Made by a program: the position numbers and the translations under genes
Notes under the pieces: model-generated
Told to the model about the DNA's origin: nothing
Database searches by the model: none
The model's input: the letters and a program-made list of their open reading frames with translations, nothing else
Part shown: one piece after another, positions 47,222-56,276 of the stretch
Numbering within the stretch: position 1 is the stretch's first letter
Layout of the letters: each line of letters begins with the position of its first letter
NCBI RefSeq assembly: GCF_000215085.1
Contig: NC_015589.1
Coordinates: 372,001 to 436,000 of the forward strand
Direction of reading: 5' to 3'
DNA length: 64,000 bases
From: Desulforamulus ruminis DSM 2154
GTDB taxonomy: Bacteria > Bacillota > Desulfotomaculia > Desulfotomaculales > Desulfotomaculaceae

Positions 47222-47333
47222 TATTACCTCCGAGCCTTTGAACCTGTGATATGAGATTATGGTTCCCCGGCCGTTAGGGTTCATCTGGAAACGGATGTGC
47301 CTCCCGTGTGGAAAGGATGGTAGGTTTATTTAG
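47222..47333 (+). ncRNA. Moco-type riboswitch aptamer, copy 1
   Basis: CTCCGAGCC (47228-47236), arm GAACC/GGTTC, GGCCG, then a GAAA-capped stem CATCTG/CGGATG and GCCTCCC...GGAAAGGA match the conserved layout of the molybdenum (or tungsten) cofactor riboswitch. It aligns with copy 2 along its whole length, and the arms covary (GAACC/GGTTC against AGTGCC/GGTGTT). A terminator follows at 47342-47374. The molybdenum or tungsten form cannot be told apart here. Formate dehydrogenase and moeA lie downstream. Confidence 0.85.
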
Positions 47334-47341
47334 CCATGCCG

Positions 47342-47374
47342 TAACCGCACATTTGTGTGCGGTTCTTCTATTTA
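47342..47374 (+). terminator. Expression-platform terminator of aptamer 1
   Basis: AACCGCACA, loop TTTG, TGTGCGGTT, then CTTCTATTT: a strong intrinsic terminator between the two aptamers. Confidence 0.85.
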
Positions 47375-47376
47375 TA

Positions 47377-47478
47377 GCGTTCTCCGAGCCATAGTGCCTA
47401 ATGCGTAATGTGATGGTGTTATGGCCGTATAAGGGTTAATCGGGAAACGGGTTAGCCTCCCTTTGGAAAGGAGAACAT
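47377..47478 (+). ncRNA. Moco-type riboswitch aptamer, copy 2
   Basis: CTCCGAGCC (47382-47390) to GCCTCCCTTTGGAAAGGAG, closed by the outer pair GTTCTCC/GGAGAAC. Conserved blocks agree with copy 1, including the GAAA loop. It is followed by its own terminator hairpin (47492-47547) and the 72-residue gene. Confidence 0.87.
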
Positions 47479-47491
47479 TCCACCTGTTACT

Positions 47492-47547
47492 AGGGTTGGT
47501 TTGTGCTGCTTTCTTTAAGGCACCCGCCAACCTTAATTTTTGTGTGG
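47492..47547 (+). terminator. Expression-platform terminator of aptamer 2
   Basis: GGTTGGTTTGTGC pairs with GCACCCGCCAACC (two mismatches), then TTAATTTTTGTG. It precedes the small gene, so both aptamers can stop transcription. Confidence 0.75.
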
Positions 47548-47573
47548 GATATAACTTTACGGCCGGAGGCGAC

Positions 47574-47792
47574 ATGATGACAACAGAGATTCAGGATACA
47601 GAAGCCATTTTAACCTTATCTTTAGTCATTGCAGATATGGCCACGCTAATCAATGATGATATTTTGAACAAAAATATTATTAACGTGACCAACCAGTTGG
47701 TTTGCAATGCCTCAGAGAAACCATTGACGAAAGATTTTTATACTACCATGGATAGTTTAGTAAATTTATTAAAACAGTACAAGACTAGTTAA
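47574..47792 (+). CDS. 72-residue orphan protein under Moco riboswitch control
   Basis: No family is recognised. Predicted all-helical: residues 8-28 form a hydrophobic helix (AILTLSLVIADMATLIND), and the rest is amphipathic, without cysteines other than one (VCNASE). No signal peptide. GGAGG is correctly spaced before the ATG, and another ATG follows directly. A terminator at 47891-47928 ends the unit, so tandem riboswitches control only this gene. It may have a role in molybdenum or tungsten cofactor handling; this is inference from context. Confidence 0.7.
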   Translation: MMTTEIQDTEAILTLSLVIADMATLINDDILNKNIINVTNQLVCNASEKPLTKDFYTTMDSLVNLLKQYKTS

Positions 47793-47890
47793 TTAAGTTT
47801 TGCCGGTCGACGACATAATGGACCTGAGAACGAAAGGCTTATTCGGGTTTGTAATTTATTATCGAACCTTTTATTTTAATAACAGTGACC

Positions 47891-47935
47891 AAAAGAAGGC
47901 TCCGTTTTAATTACCGGAGCCTTCTTTTGGTTAAA
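47891..47935. terminator. Bidirectional terminator
   Basis: AAAAGAAGGCTCCG, loop, CGGAGCCTTCTTTT between converging genes. Confidence 0.9.
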
Positions 47936-47955
47936 GTGTACTGCGGGATCAGGTA

Positions 47956-48603
47956 TTATTTTTTGTCGTTTTTTAGTTTTTGCTGCTGTAATTGAGTCCG
48001 GGCTTGGGCGAGAATTGTTTCCGGAAAGGCGTATTTAAATTGTATTTTAGCCCACTCTCTATAAGAGGGGCTAGCGTTAAAGAGAATTTCCAGGATGTTT
48101 TTCATTTCTTCAAGTTCTTTTTCGTCCGCTTCACCCGGTAGGATCTGCTGGACAAAAGATGATATATTTTCTGCCGAGATATCGGTAGCCTGCTTTTGCT
48201 TTTCCAACCGCACCTCAAGCTCTTCTCGAATAGCTTCCTTTCTTTGCTCCAACAAGTCAGCCTGAATTTGCAGGTGATGCGGCAGACTTTCCTGCAACGG
48301 TAGCCGGTGGTCAACCAAGAAGCTGTAATAGGAATGAACGGAGGGCTGGCTGTTTAGCTGTTCTAACAATTTCTTCATTCTATCCTCAGGAGATGTAAAC
48401 ATTTCTCCTTCGCCAGTCTTCAACCATGATTCTGAGACACCATACCGGGCACAAATATGTTTAAGTAAAGAGTCGGATGCTTTTTTAGAAGCGTTTTCGA
48501 TGTTTCCAACATGGCTTCTATCGATGCCTAAGTCCTGAGCCATCAATGTCTGTGTTAAACCAAGAGTTTCTCTTATTAACTTAAACCTCTGCGAAATATT
48601 CAT
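47956..48603 (-). CDS. XRE-family regulator with coiled C-terminal part
   Basis: About 215 residues. The N-terminal Cro/CI-type HTH reads LMAQDLGIDRSHVGNIENA. Residues about 100-150 form a charged coiled coil (LLEQRKEAIREELEVRLEKQ), probably for oligomerisation. Upstream are three identical 9-base palindromes phased by 30 bases, likely its own operators. Start 48603 has GAAGGA at a good distance. Target genes otherwise unknown; moeA lies about 500 bases away, divergent. Confidence 0.88.
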   Translation of the reverse strand: MNISQRFKLIRETLGLTQTLMAQDLGIDRSHVGNIENASKKASDSLLKHICARYGVSESWLKTGEGEMFTSPEDRMKKLLEQLNSQPSVHSYYSFLVDHRLPLQESLPHHLQIQADLLEQRKEAIREELEVRLEKQKQATDISAENISSFVQQILPGEADEKELEEMKNILEILFNASPSYREWAKIQFKYAFPETILAQARTQLQQQKLKNDKK

Positions 48604-48612
48604 GTACATTCC

Positions 48613-48681
48613 TTCTCAGAAACATTTTTTCAATAATCATAATTCTCAGAAACATATTATGATTGACTTGCTTTCTCAGAA
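48613..48681. promoter_or_regulatory. Three TTCTCAGAA operators spaced exactly 30 bp
   Basis: TTCTCAGAA occurs at 48613-48621, 48643-48651 and 48673-48681. Each is a palindrome with a central C (TTCT-C-AGAA), and the first two share the extension ACAT. The exact 30-base spacing (about three helical turns) puts them on one DNA face. They span the XRE leader and may cover its promoter and one firing towards moeA. Confidence 0.85.
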
Positions 48682-49109
48682 GCATTAAACTAGCTATAAA
48701 TAGGTTAAAAATACCAACTGCTCCCATAACTTTATTGCCTAGAATCGACGGCGGCAGTCCTTCGATACCGGGAGAAAGGAGGGCGAGAGCGGATTGGGGG
48801 TTTTGGTAAGGAAGCTTAAGAAAATTTATTGCAAAACCCCTAAAAATAGAAGCATAAAAATTAGGGCAGATGAAAGCCTGCCGTGCGAATGATCTATATC
48901 ATTAAATGTTGACATGTTTTCTTACTGATATTAACAAATTTTAAGTTTTGTGACAAGAGATTATGAAAGAACATTCTTTAATGTTATGCTAAATCCTTTT
49001 AGAAGTTTGGCAAGTAAAAGATTGATTTGTTTATGGATTATGGATTACCCACCAATAGCTTTAAACTGGATTTAAAAGGAGAGAAGCTAAAATAAATGGG
49101 GGAGCCACA
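48682..49109. other. Intergenic region upstream of moeA
   Basis: No gene and no third riboswitch aptamer was seen. A purine-rich block (48771-48800) and an AT-rich stretch precede the moeA ribosome binding site GGGGGAG. Confidence 0.4.
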
Positions 49110-50342
49110 ATGTATAAGGAAATACCTCTTGAAGAAGCATTAGCAATTTTACTAAACTACACAAAGCCCATTGGCTTCGATGAGGTTGATATTATCGACG
49201 CTTTGGGACGAGTTTTATATGAGAATGTTGTTGCCGGTTTTCCACTCCCTCCTTTTGACCGGTCTCCTTTGGACGGGTATGCTGTTATGGCTGAAGACAC
49301 ATTCACCGCCAGTAAAGAAACCCCGGTATTACTGAAAGTAAGCCAGAACATCTTTGCCGGGAACATGCCGTCAAAGCCCCTGATATATGGAGAAGCTGCT
49401 GCTGTGGCAACCGGCGCTCCGCTTCCCGCCGGAACAAACGCAGTTATAAAAATAGAGGACACGCAGCTTGTGGGAGATCAAGTTTTGATCTTTTCCCCAC
49501 TTAGACCGGGAGATAATTATATTAATAAGGGCGATGATGTTCTTGAAGGGGAAAAAATACTAGCCAAAGGAATGACCATTACTCCTGCTGTAATCGGTTT
49601 GTTGGCATCGATGGGCAAAAAAAGGGTGAAGGTTTTTAAAAAGCCGAAAGTAGCGGTTTTGACAATCGGAGATGAACTGGTTGGCATTGATGAGCCCAGG
49701 CTGCCAGGCAAAATATACAACAGCAATGTTTATGCGATTTCCGCTCAGATAGCTGAAGCGGGGGGAAGGGCGGTTCCTTATAGAAATACCGTTGATGACA
49801 GGAATCATATTGCCTTTTTGATCAACGACTGCTTAAAGGAAAACGATATGGTAATAACCACTGGCGGGGTATCGGTAGGCAAAAGAGATTATGTTAAAGA
49901 GTCGATCCAAATCAGTGGTGCCAATACTTTATTTTGGAAAGTGAATATAAAACCGGGTACACCCATTGTCTGTGGTGAGAACAATGGGCGATTGATCATT
50001 GGCTTGTCTGGAAATCCCGCTGCAGCCATGATTACCTTCTATATGCTGATCAGGCCTGTTCTGCAAAGCATCAGCGGCACCCGGCAGGTGGCTCTGCCCG
50101 ACGTAACGGCGACCATGGAGGAGTCCTTTAATAAGAAAAGCAAGCAGCGGCGTATGTTAAGAGCAAAAGTTTGCTGGAAGAACGGTGGTTATTATGCCGT
50201 TCCCTGCGGGACGCAAAGTCCGGGAGCTTTAAAGTCAATGCTGCACTGCAATGCACTGATTGATATACCTGGAGGGAGCGGACCGTTAAATATTGGGGAA
50301 AAAGTAAAAGCCATATTATTATCCCCAAACTATGTTTCGTAA
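49110..50342 (+). CDS. moeA: Molybdopterin molybdenumtransferase
   Basis: 410 residues. Blocks FPLPPFDRSPLDGYAV, the ATGAPLPAGTNAVIKIED, VAVLTIGDELV and TTGGVSVGKRDYVKE match MoeA, which inserts molybdate (or tungstate) into adenylylated molybdopterin. The C-terminal domain IV is present. It is followed 60 bases later by mobB and then by the formate dehydrogenase genes that need the cofactor. Firmicutes often carry several moeA paralogues, some specific for tungsten; this cannot be decided here. Confidence 0.95.
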   Translation: MYKEIPLEEALAILLNYTKPIGFDEVDIIDALGRVLYENVVAGFPLPPFDRSPLDGYAVMAEDTFTASKETPVLLKVSQNIFAGNMPSKPLIYGEAAAVATGAPLPAGTNAVIKIEDTQLVGDQVLIFSPLRPGDNYINKGDDVLEGEKILAKGMTITPAVIGLLASMGKKRVKVFKKPKVAVLTIGDELVGIDEPRLPGKIYNSNVYAISAQIAEAGGRAVPYRNTVDDRNHIAFLINDCLKENDMVITTGGVSVGKRDYVKESIQISGANTLFWKVNIKPGTPIVCGENNGRLIIGLSGNPAAAMITFYMLIRPVLQSISGTRQVALPDVTATMEESFNKKSKQRRMLRAKVCWKNGGYYAVPCGTQSPGALKSMLHCNALIDIPGGSGPLNIGEKVKAILLSPNYVS

Positions 50343-50401
50343 AGGGGCAATCTCTATTTTTTAAATTTTGAATATTTAAAAAATGATTCTGGAGGTGAAT
50401 T

Positions 50402-50941
50402 GTGGTGAACATCCCTATCATTACCGTGGTGGGAAAATCGGATGCCGGAAAAACAACCTTTATTGAAAAGCTGATTAAAGAGTTGAAATTTAGGGATATC
50501 AAGGTTTGTACCATTAAACATGATGTGCATGGATTTGATATTGACAAGCCTGGAAAAGATACCTGGCGCCATGCCAAAGCAGGGGCGGATACCGTAGTGA
50601 TATCCTCCTATGAAAAGATGGCCATGATTAGAAATGTTCAGGAGGAATTAACCCTGGACCAAATTGCCCAGATGGTTAGTAGTGATATCGATATTATTAT
50701 TACGGAAGGTTATAAAAGATCGAATAAGCCCAAAATAGAAATCAGTCGTTTGGAGAGAGGAACAGAACTTTTGTGTACTCCCGATGAGTTAATCGCAGTG
50801 GTGAGTGATATGCACTGGAACATCGGTATACCGGTTTTTGAACTTAATGACGCAGCGGGGGTTGCCAATTTGCTTCAGAGCCGGTTTAATTTAAAACCGT
50901 TTAAATATTTGGACAATTTAATTAACATCAGCAATTTTTAA
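50402..50941 (+). CDS. mobB: Molybdopterin-guanine dinucleotide biosynthesis adapter protein MobB
   Basis: 179 residues. P-loop GKSDAGKTT near 11-19, TIKHDVHGFDIDKPGKDTWRH and a terminal IIITEGYKRSNKPKIE are family features. MobB is a GTP-binding partner of MobA in forming the bis-guanine dinucleotide cofactor used by formate dehydrogenase. A GTG start at 50402 (or 50405) follows GGAGGTGA. MobA is not in the window. Confidence 0.93.
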   Translation: MVNIPIITVVGKSDAGKTTFIEKLIKELKFRDIKVCTIKHDVHGFDIDKPGKDTWRHAKAGADTVVISSYEKMAMIRNVQEELTLDQIAQMVSSDIDIIITEGYKRSNKPKIEISRLERGTELLCTPDELIAVVSDMHWNIGIPVFELNDAAGVANLLQSRFNLKPFKYLDNLINISNF

Positions 50942-51122
50942 TTTTTGTATCCGAGATATTTTCTAGTGCTAGTTAAATAATTTGCATTTTTATTGCATTG
51001 AAAGAATGGACAGAACCTTATCTGTCCCGGGATATACAAAAGCATAGAAAGGAGTGGGGGATGAGGAACGGCAAGGACAATAACTCAGTTACAATCCCAA
51101 TAATCAAGGGGGGAACCCATTC

Positions 51123-54100
51123 ATGAGGAGACTAAGCAGGCGTGACTTTTTGAAAAATATTAGTCTTGGAACGGCCGGGCTAACGCTGGCAGCCGGTCCG
51201 GCCGCTGCCGAAGAATTTCACAGCAGGACTGCCGGGGAGAAACTACCTGCAAAAATAAGGAAATTAAAAGAAACCTATTCTGTATGTTGTTTTTGCGGCT
51301 GCGGCTGTGGGTTATTATTATATTCCAACGAAGAGGGTCGTCTGGTCTTTTGTGAAGGATATGCGGACAGTCCGATTAATGCCGGCACCATTTGTCCTAA
51401 AGGAAATGGCATCATTGAAGGAAATACGGTTATAAACAAAAAAAGGAACCGTGAAGCCAATAGACAGCGGGTTACGAAACCCCTTTACCGCGCTCCCAAC
51501 AGTGACAAGTGGGAGGAGAAAAGCTGGGAGTGGACCTTATCCGAGATTGCCAAGCGAATTAAAAAAACCCGGGATGAATCCTTTGTTGAAAAAGATGAGC
51601 AGGGCGTAACGGTAAACAGAACCACCGCCATAGCCCACACAGGTGCTGCGGCTCTTGATAATGAAGAGATTTACTTATTGCACAAAATGTACCGGGCCTT
51701 GGGCGTCATTAATATTGAACACTGCGCCCGTCTCTGACACTCGTCCACGGTAGCCGGTCTGGCTCCCAGTTTTGGACGCGGAATTATGACTAATCACTTT
51801 ACTGATTATAGAAATGCCGATGTAATCTTAATCATTGGTTCCAATACGGCGGAAAACCATCCCATGGGCATGAAATGGGCCATGAAGGCCAAGGAAAAAG
51901 GGGCCAAACTCATTGCCGTTGACCCCAGGGCCAGTAAATCGGCCAGCATGTGCCATGTCCATGCGCGTCTGCGCCCGGGTACGGATATCGCCTTTGTTAA
52001 CGGAATGATTCACTATATTATTGAAAATGATCTCTGGTTTAAAGAGTATGTATTAAATTATACCAATGCAAGTTTTCTGCTAAATCCGGGATATAAGTGT
52101 GACGAGGGTATCTTCTCCGGATTGACCGAAACAGACGGAAAACTTAGTTATGATACCTCCACCTGGCAATACCAAATGGAGGGAGAGGAAATTAAAAAGG
52201 ATCCCACCTTACAGGATCCCAATTGCGTTTTCCAGGTTCTTAAAAGGCATGTCAGCCGTTATGATATTAAGACAGTCTGTCAAATTACCGGAACTCCAGA
52301 GGACACCTACAGAAAGGTCTGCGAGATGTATGCCGCCAGCGGCAAGAGGGACAAAGCCGGATGTGTCATCTATGGCATGGGGATAACCATGCATTCCGTG
52401 GGTACGCAAAATGCCAGATCCATTTGTATACTGCAGCTTCTTCTCGGGAATATGGGCATCCCCGGCGGTGGGGTGAATGCTCAGCGTGGAGAACAAAACG
52501 TTCAGGGTTCCACGGATATGGCCATGTTAAATCACTATTTGCCCGGTTATCTGGGGATGATTTATGCCGCCAAGCACAAAAACCTGGCACAGTATCTCGA
52601 GGTAGAAACACCTAAAACCGGTTATTGGTCCAATAAGCCCAAATTTTTAATTAGTCAGTTAAAAGCTTGGTTTGGCGAAAAGGCCACCAAAGAAAATGAT
52701 TTTTGTTATGACTGGCTGCCCAAACATGACGGTAAAAACCGCTCGTATATGAGTTTGTTTAATTATATGGACGAGAAAAAAATCAAAGGTTTTATTGTAG
52801 CGGGACAGAACCCTTCTGTAGGAGGCCCGTCTACGGTGCAGGCCAACCAAGCCATGGAAAACCTGGATTGGCTGGTGGTTCTCGACATTTTTGAAATTGA
52901 GACGGCGGCCTTCTGGCAAAGGCCGGGAGCAGATCCAAGTAAAATTAAGACTGAAGTATTTTTACTGCCTGCGGCCATGTCCTTTGAAAAAGAAGGTTCG
53001 CTAACCAATGCCGGGCGATGGGTACAATGGCGTTATAAAGCGGTCAATCCGCTGGGAGAAGCAAAGTCCGACCTCTGGATTGTTCATAATCTCTTTAAAA
53101 CCATTCGTAAGGAATATGAGAAGGGCGGTAAATTCCCCGAGCCAATTTTAAATATGGTATGGGATTATGATAAGCCTGGTGAAGAAGAGCCGGATATTCA
53201 CAAGGTGGCTGCTGAAATTAATGGTTACGAAGTAGCCACTCAAAAAGTGCTGCCCGGTTTTGCCAAGCTGGCGGATGACGGTTCTACTGCCTGCGGCAAC
53301 TGGGTTCTCAGTGGCTATTGGGCGGAGGACCCGGAGGCCAAAGTGCCGGCCTGCCAGCGCCGGATTAACAGAGATCCGTCGGGTTTGGGCGTGTTCCCGC
53401 AATATGCCTTTTCTTGGCCGGCCAACCGCCGAATTGCCTATAACCGCTGCTCCGCCGATCCTGCAGGCAACCCCTGGAATCCTAATAAGCCTTATATGCG
53501 CTGGGATGCCGCAGCCGGCAAATGGATAACCCCCGATGTGCCTGACTTCAAGGCTACAGAACCGGCCCCGGAACCCGGCGCCGATCCAATACCGGTACCG
53601 CCGGAGAAGTCGGCTGTGGATGCTTTTATTATGTCGGAGGATGGTCACGGACGTTTATTTGCGGTCAAGGGGTTAAGCGACGGTCCCTTGCCGGAGCATT
53701 ATGAACCTTTTGAGAGTCCTTTTAGGAACCTGATATCAAAACAGCAAAATAATCCCATGGCACTTACCTTTAAGAGTGGCATATTCAGTAACTTAGCAGA
53801 GATCGGTAGTGAAAAATATCCTTGCGTAGCCATTACGGTTCACGTTGTGGAACACTACCAAAGTGGTGCAACTACCCGGAATTGCCCCTCCTTAGCTGAG
53901 ATCTCAGCGCATATGTTTGTTAACATTTCGCCTGACTTAGCCCAAAGCATTGGGGTTAAGAACGGAGAGGATGTGATTGTGGAATCGGCTCGAGGCCAAA
54001 TAACCTGCAAGGCAGCGGTGAACGGCGTATGTATACCGCTAACCGTTAACGGCAAGAAAACCGAAATGATTTCTATGCCTTATTCCTGGGGATTTAAAGG

Positions 54101-54215
54101 CTTGACCACAGGAGCCTCGGCCAATGATTTGACTCCTTCCGTAGGAGACCCGAACAGTAACATTCCGGAATACAAAGCATTTCTTTGTAACGTAAGAAAG
54201 GCGAAAAAGAGTTAA
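51123..54215 (+). CDS. fdhA: Selenocysteine formate dehydrogenase, catalytic subunit (TAT-exported)
   Basis: One gene of 1030 codons read through an in-frame TGA (51735-51737) as selenocysteine 205, in the family motif R-L-U-H-S-S-T-V. Before it is the [4Fe-4S] motif CCFCGCGCG with CPKGN; after it the molybdopterin oxidoreductase core and a C-terminal molydopterin-binding domain (NGEDVIVESARGQI). The N-terminus is a TAT signal (SRRDFLK), so the enzyme faces outside. It resembles FdnG/FdoG-type enzymes (about 1015 residues). It forms an operon with fdhB, an NrfD-type subunit and fdhE. The two apparent halves (51123-51737 and 51786-54215) are one gene, not a frameshift. Confidence 0.96.
51735..51780 (+). 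promoter_or_regulatory. SECIS element directing selenocysteine at UGA
   Basis: Right after the UGA, the hairpin AGCC-GGTCT-GGCT (51752-51764) has the GGTCT apical loop found in the E. coli fdhF SECIS. It lies 14 bases downstream, as expected for SelB-dependent bacterial SECIS. Lower stem pairing was not verified. Confidence 0.85.
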
Positions 54216-54230
54216 TGGGAGGTGTAATCC

Positions 54231-55043
54231 GTGGCCAAAGGTGTGCTTGTAGATATAAGCAAATGTATTGGATGTAAAGCCTGTCAGGTGGCGTGCAAAC
54301 AATGGAACGACCTGCCTGCCAAAATACCTGAATTTGAAGACGGATTAACCGGTCCGCCGGATATGGATGGAGACACCTATACCGTTGTCAAATTTAAAGT
54401 ATTGGAGATGGATGGCGACTATAAAATTCGCTCGGCCAAGACACAATGCATGCACTGCCAACACCCGGCTTGTGTTTCGGCTTGTTTTGCCAAAGCCCTG
54501 CAAAAGGATCCCAAAACTGGCGCCGTCATCTATTACCCGCATCTTTGTGTCGGCTGCCGTTACTGCATGCTGGCCTGCCCCTTTGATATTCCTAAATACC
54601 AGTGGGAGAAAACCTTTCCCCTGGTGGCCAAATGCCAGTTCTGCTTTGATCTTGAAGGGAAATACGATCGCTTAAGTTACGGTTTGCAACCCGCTTGTGT
54701 GGATACTTGTATTACCGGGGCTCTCACCTTTGGCGAGCGGGACGAATTGTTGAGAGAAGCCTGGAACAGAATCGGCAGTGATCCAACTTATATTAAAAAG
54801 GTACTGGGTGAAAAAGAAGCCGGTGGAACGTCCTGGCTGTATATTTCCGACGTGCCCTTTGAAAACTTTGGTTTTCGTCCAAATCTAGGTACCAGGCCCT
54901 TACCCGAGTACTCTCATGACTTCCTGAAATATACACCCGTTATTGCGCTGGGGTGGGGTACTCTGCTGACCGTGCTGTATCACTATACAAAGCGGCGTGA
55001 ACAAATTGCTTCTGACAGCAGCAATAAAGATGTTCACATGTAG
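54231..55043 (+). CDS. fdhB: Formate dehydrogenase iron-sulfur subunit
   Basis: 270 residues with four [4Fe-4S] sites: CIGCKACQVACKQW, CMHCQHPACVSACF, CVGCRYCMLACPF and the CQFCFD...CVDTC pattern. A C-terminal membrane anchor (VIALGWGTLLTVLYHY, near 240-258) ties it to the membrane. It links FdhA to the quinone-reducing subunit. Starts with GTG, preceded by GGGAGGTG. Confidence 0.95.
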   Translation: MAKGVLVDISKCIGCKACQVACKQWNDLPAKIPEFEDGLTGPPDMDGDTYTVVKFKVLEMDGDYKIRSAKTQCMHCQHPACVSACFAKALQKDPKTGAVIYYPHLCVGCRYCMLACPFDIPKYQWEKTFPLVAKCQFCFDLEGKYDRLSYGLQPACVDTCITGALTFGERDELLREAWNRIGSDPTYIKKVLGEKEAGGTSWLYISDVPFENFGFRPNLGTRPLPEYSHDFLKYTPVIALGWGTLLTVLYHYTKRREQIASDSSNKDVHM

Positions 55044-55088
55044 GTGACGGGTAAAAAGACGAACCAAATGGTGATTGGAGGGAAAAGA

Positions 55089-56252
55089 ATGTCGGGGGAT
55101 AAAAATTTGCTTCAGGAAATTGCGGCCTACAAGTGGAAATTTACCATGACCACCACCCGCAAGGTATTATTCCTGTTGGCCGGTCTGGGTATAGCCTGTA
55201 TGCTTTTCCGGCTGGCTACCGGCTTAGGAATCGCCACCAACCTGAATGATAAGTGGCCTTGGGGTCTGTGGATCGGCTTTGACGTTTTAACCGGTGTGGC
55301 CTTGGCCGGGGGCGGTTACTTTACGGCCATTGTTGTTCATGTGCTGCACAGAAACAAGTACCATGCTATCGCCCGCAGCGCCATGTTAACATCACTTCTA
55401 GGTTATCTTCTGGTAATGGCCGGGCTGTTTATGGATATCGGTCAATGGTTCAACTTCTGGCGCCCCTTTGTATCCTGGGGTCATGCTTCGGTGCTCTTTG
55501 AGGTCTTCTGGTGTGTGTCCTGCTATACTACCGTGCAGGTGCTGGAATTTGGCGAAATTTTAACCGAGAAAGTCGGGACCAAGTACCACAATGCCTTTAA
55601 AAGGGCCCTGCCGGTGCTGATGATTGTAGGGATCGTTTTCCCCACCCTGCACCAGTCCTCGCTGGGCGCACTGTATCTAATCATGGTGGATAAACTTTAC
55701 CCGTTGTGGTGGTCCCCTTATATTGGCTTAATGTTCCTAATATCTTCCTTTTTTGTAGGACCCGCCATGATTTGTGTTGAAACGGCCCTGGCCGGTAAAG
55801 CCTTTAAGCACGAAGTGCCGGTTTCTGTTTTGCATGGGCTGGTACGGATCTCCGGTGTATTCATGATTTTATATCTAGCTTTGAAGTTGTATGATCTGGC
55901 AAACCGGGGGGTCTTCCATTTAGTCTTCGCAGGGAATTTGGAAGGGAATATGTTCCTGGCGGAAATAATCCTGGGCGTGATTATTCCCCTCTTCATTGCT
56001 TTCAGCAGTGCCGGGAATACCCGTAAGGGGCTGGTAACCTTTGGCGCACTGGTGAGCGGCGGTTTAATCTTTAATCGTATGAATGTGGTATTTACCGGTA
56101 TGTCCGCTGCTCTTGGCGGCTGGTACTTCCCTTCCGTTATGGAATGGGCGGTATCCATCGGTTTGGTTGCCATCGGCTGCTTAGCCTACTGTTTCATTGT
56201 TGAGAATTTCAATATTATGGAACACAAAGATCACCATCAGGCACCTGCTTAA
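55089..56252 (+). CDS. NrfD/HmcC-type membrane subunit of formate dehydrogenase
   Basis: About 387 residues and ten predicted membrane helices, of the NrfD/PsrC polysulfide reductase family. No cytochrome b heme ligands are expected in this family, so it replaces the FdnI-type cytochrome of E. coli. It probably passes electrons to menaquinone. ATG 55089 with GGAGGGAAAAG fits better than the ATG-less start at 55044. Four charged residues in WPWGLWIGFDVLTGVALAGG mark a conserved loop. Confidence 0.92.
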   Translation: MSGDKNLLQEIAAYKWKFTMTTTRKVLFLLAGLGIACMLFRLATGLGIATNLNDKWPWGLWIGFDVLTGVALAGGGYFTAIVVHVLHRNKYHAIARSAMLTSLLGYLLVMAGLFMDIGQWFNFWRPFVSWGHASVLFEVFWCVSCYTTVQVLEFGEILTEKVGTKYHNAFKRALPVLMIVGIVFPTLHQSSLGALYLIMVDKLYPLWWSPYIGLMFLISSFFVGPAMICVETALAGKAFKHEVPVSVLHGLVRISGVFMILYLALKLYDLANRGVFHLVFAGNLEGNMFLAEIILGVIIPLFIAFSSAGNTRKGLVTFGALVSGGLIFNRMNVVFTGMSAALGGWYFPSVMEWAVSIGLVAIGCLAYCFIVENFNIMEHKDHHQAPA

Positions 56253-56276
56253 ACAGACCTTAAAGGAGCTGCCCCA

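Noticed and set aside
48613-48681. Short CRISPR-like array
   Set aside because: Repeats are only 9-13 bases and there are three, upstream of an HTH gene; they fit operators.
48682-49109. A third Moco riboswitch in front of moeA
   Set aside because: The blocks CCGAGCC, GCCTCCC and GGAAAGGA are absent there.
51735-51785. In-frame TGA splitting fdhA into two genes
   Set aside because: The context R-L-U-H-S-S-T-V, the SECIS-like hairpin and the unbroken frame on both sides show selenocysteine insertion, not a stop or frameshift.
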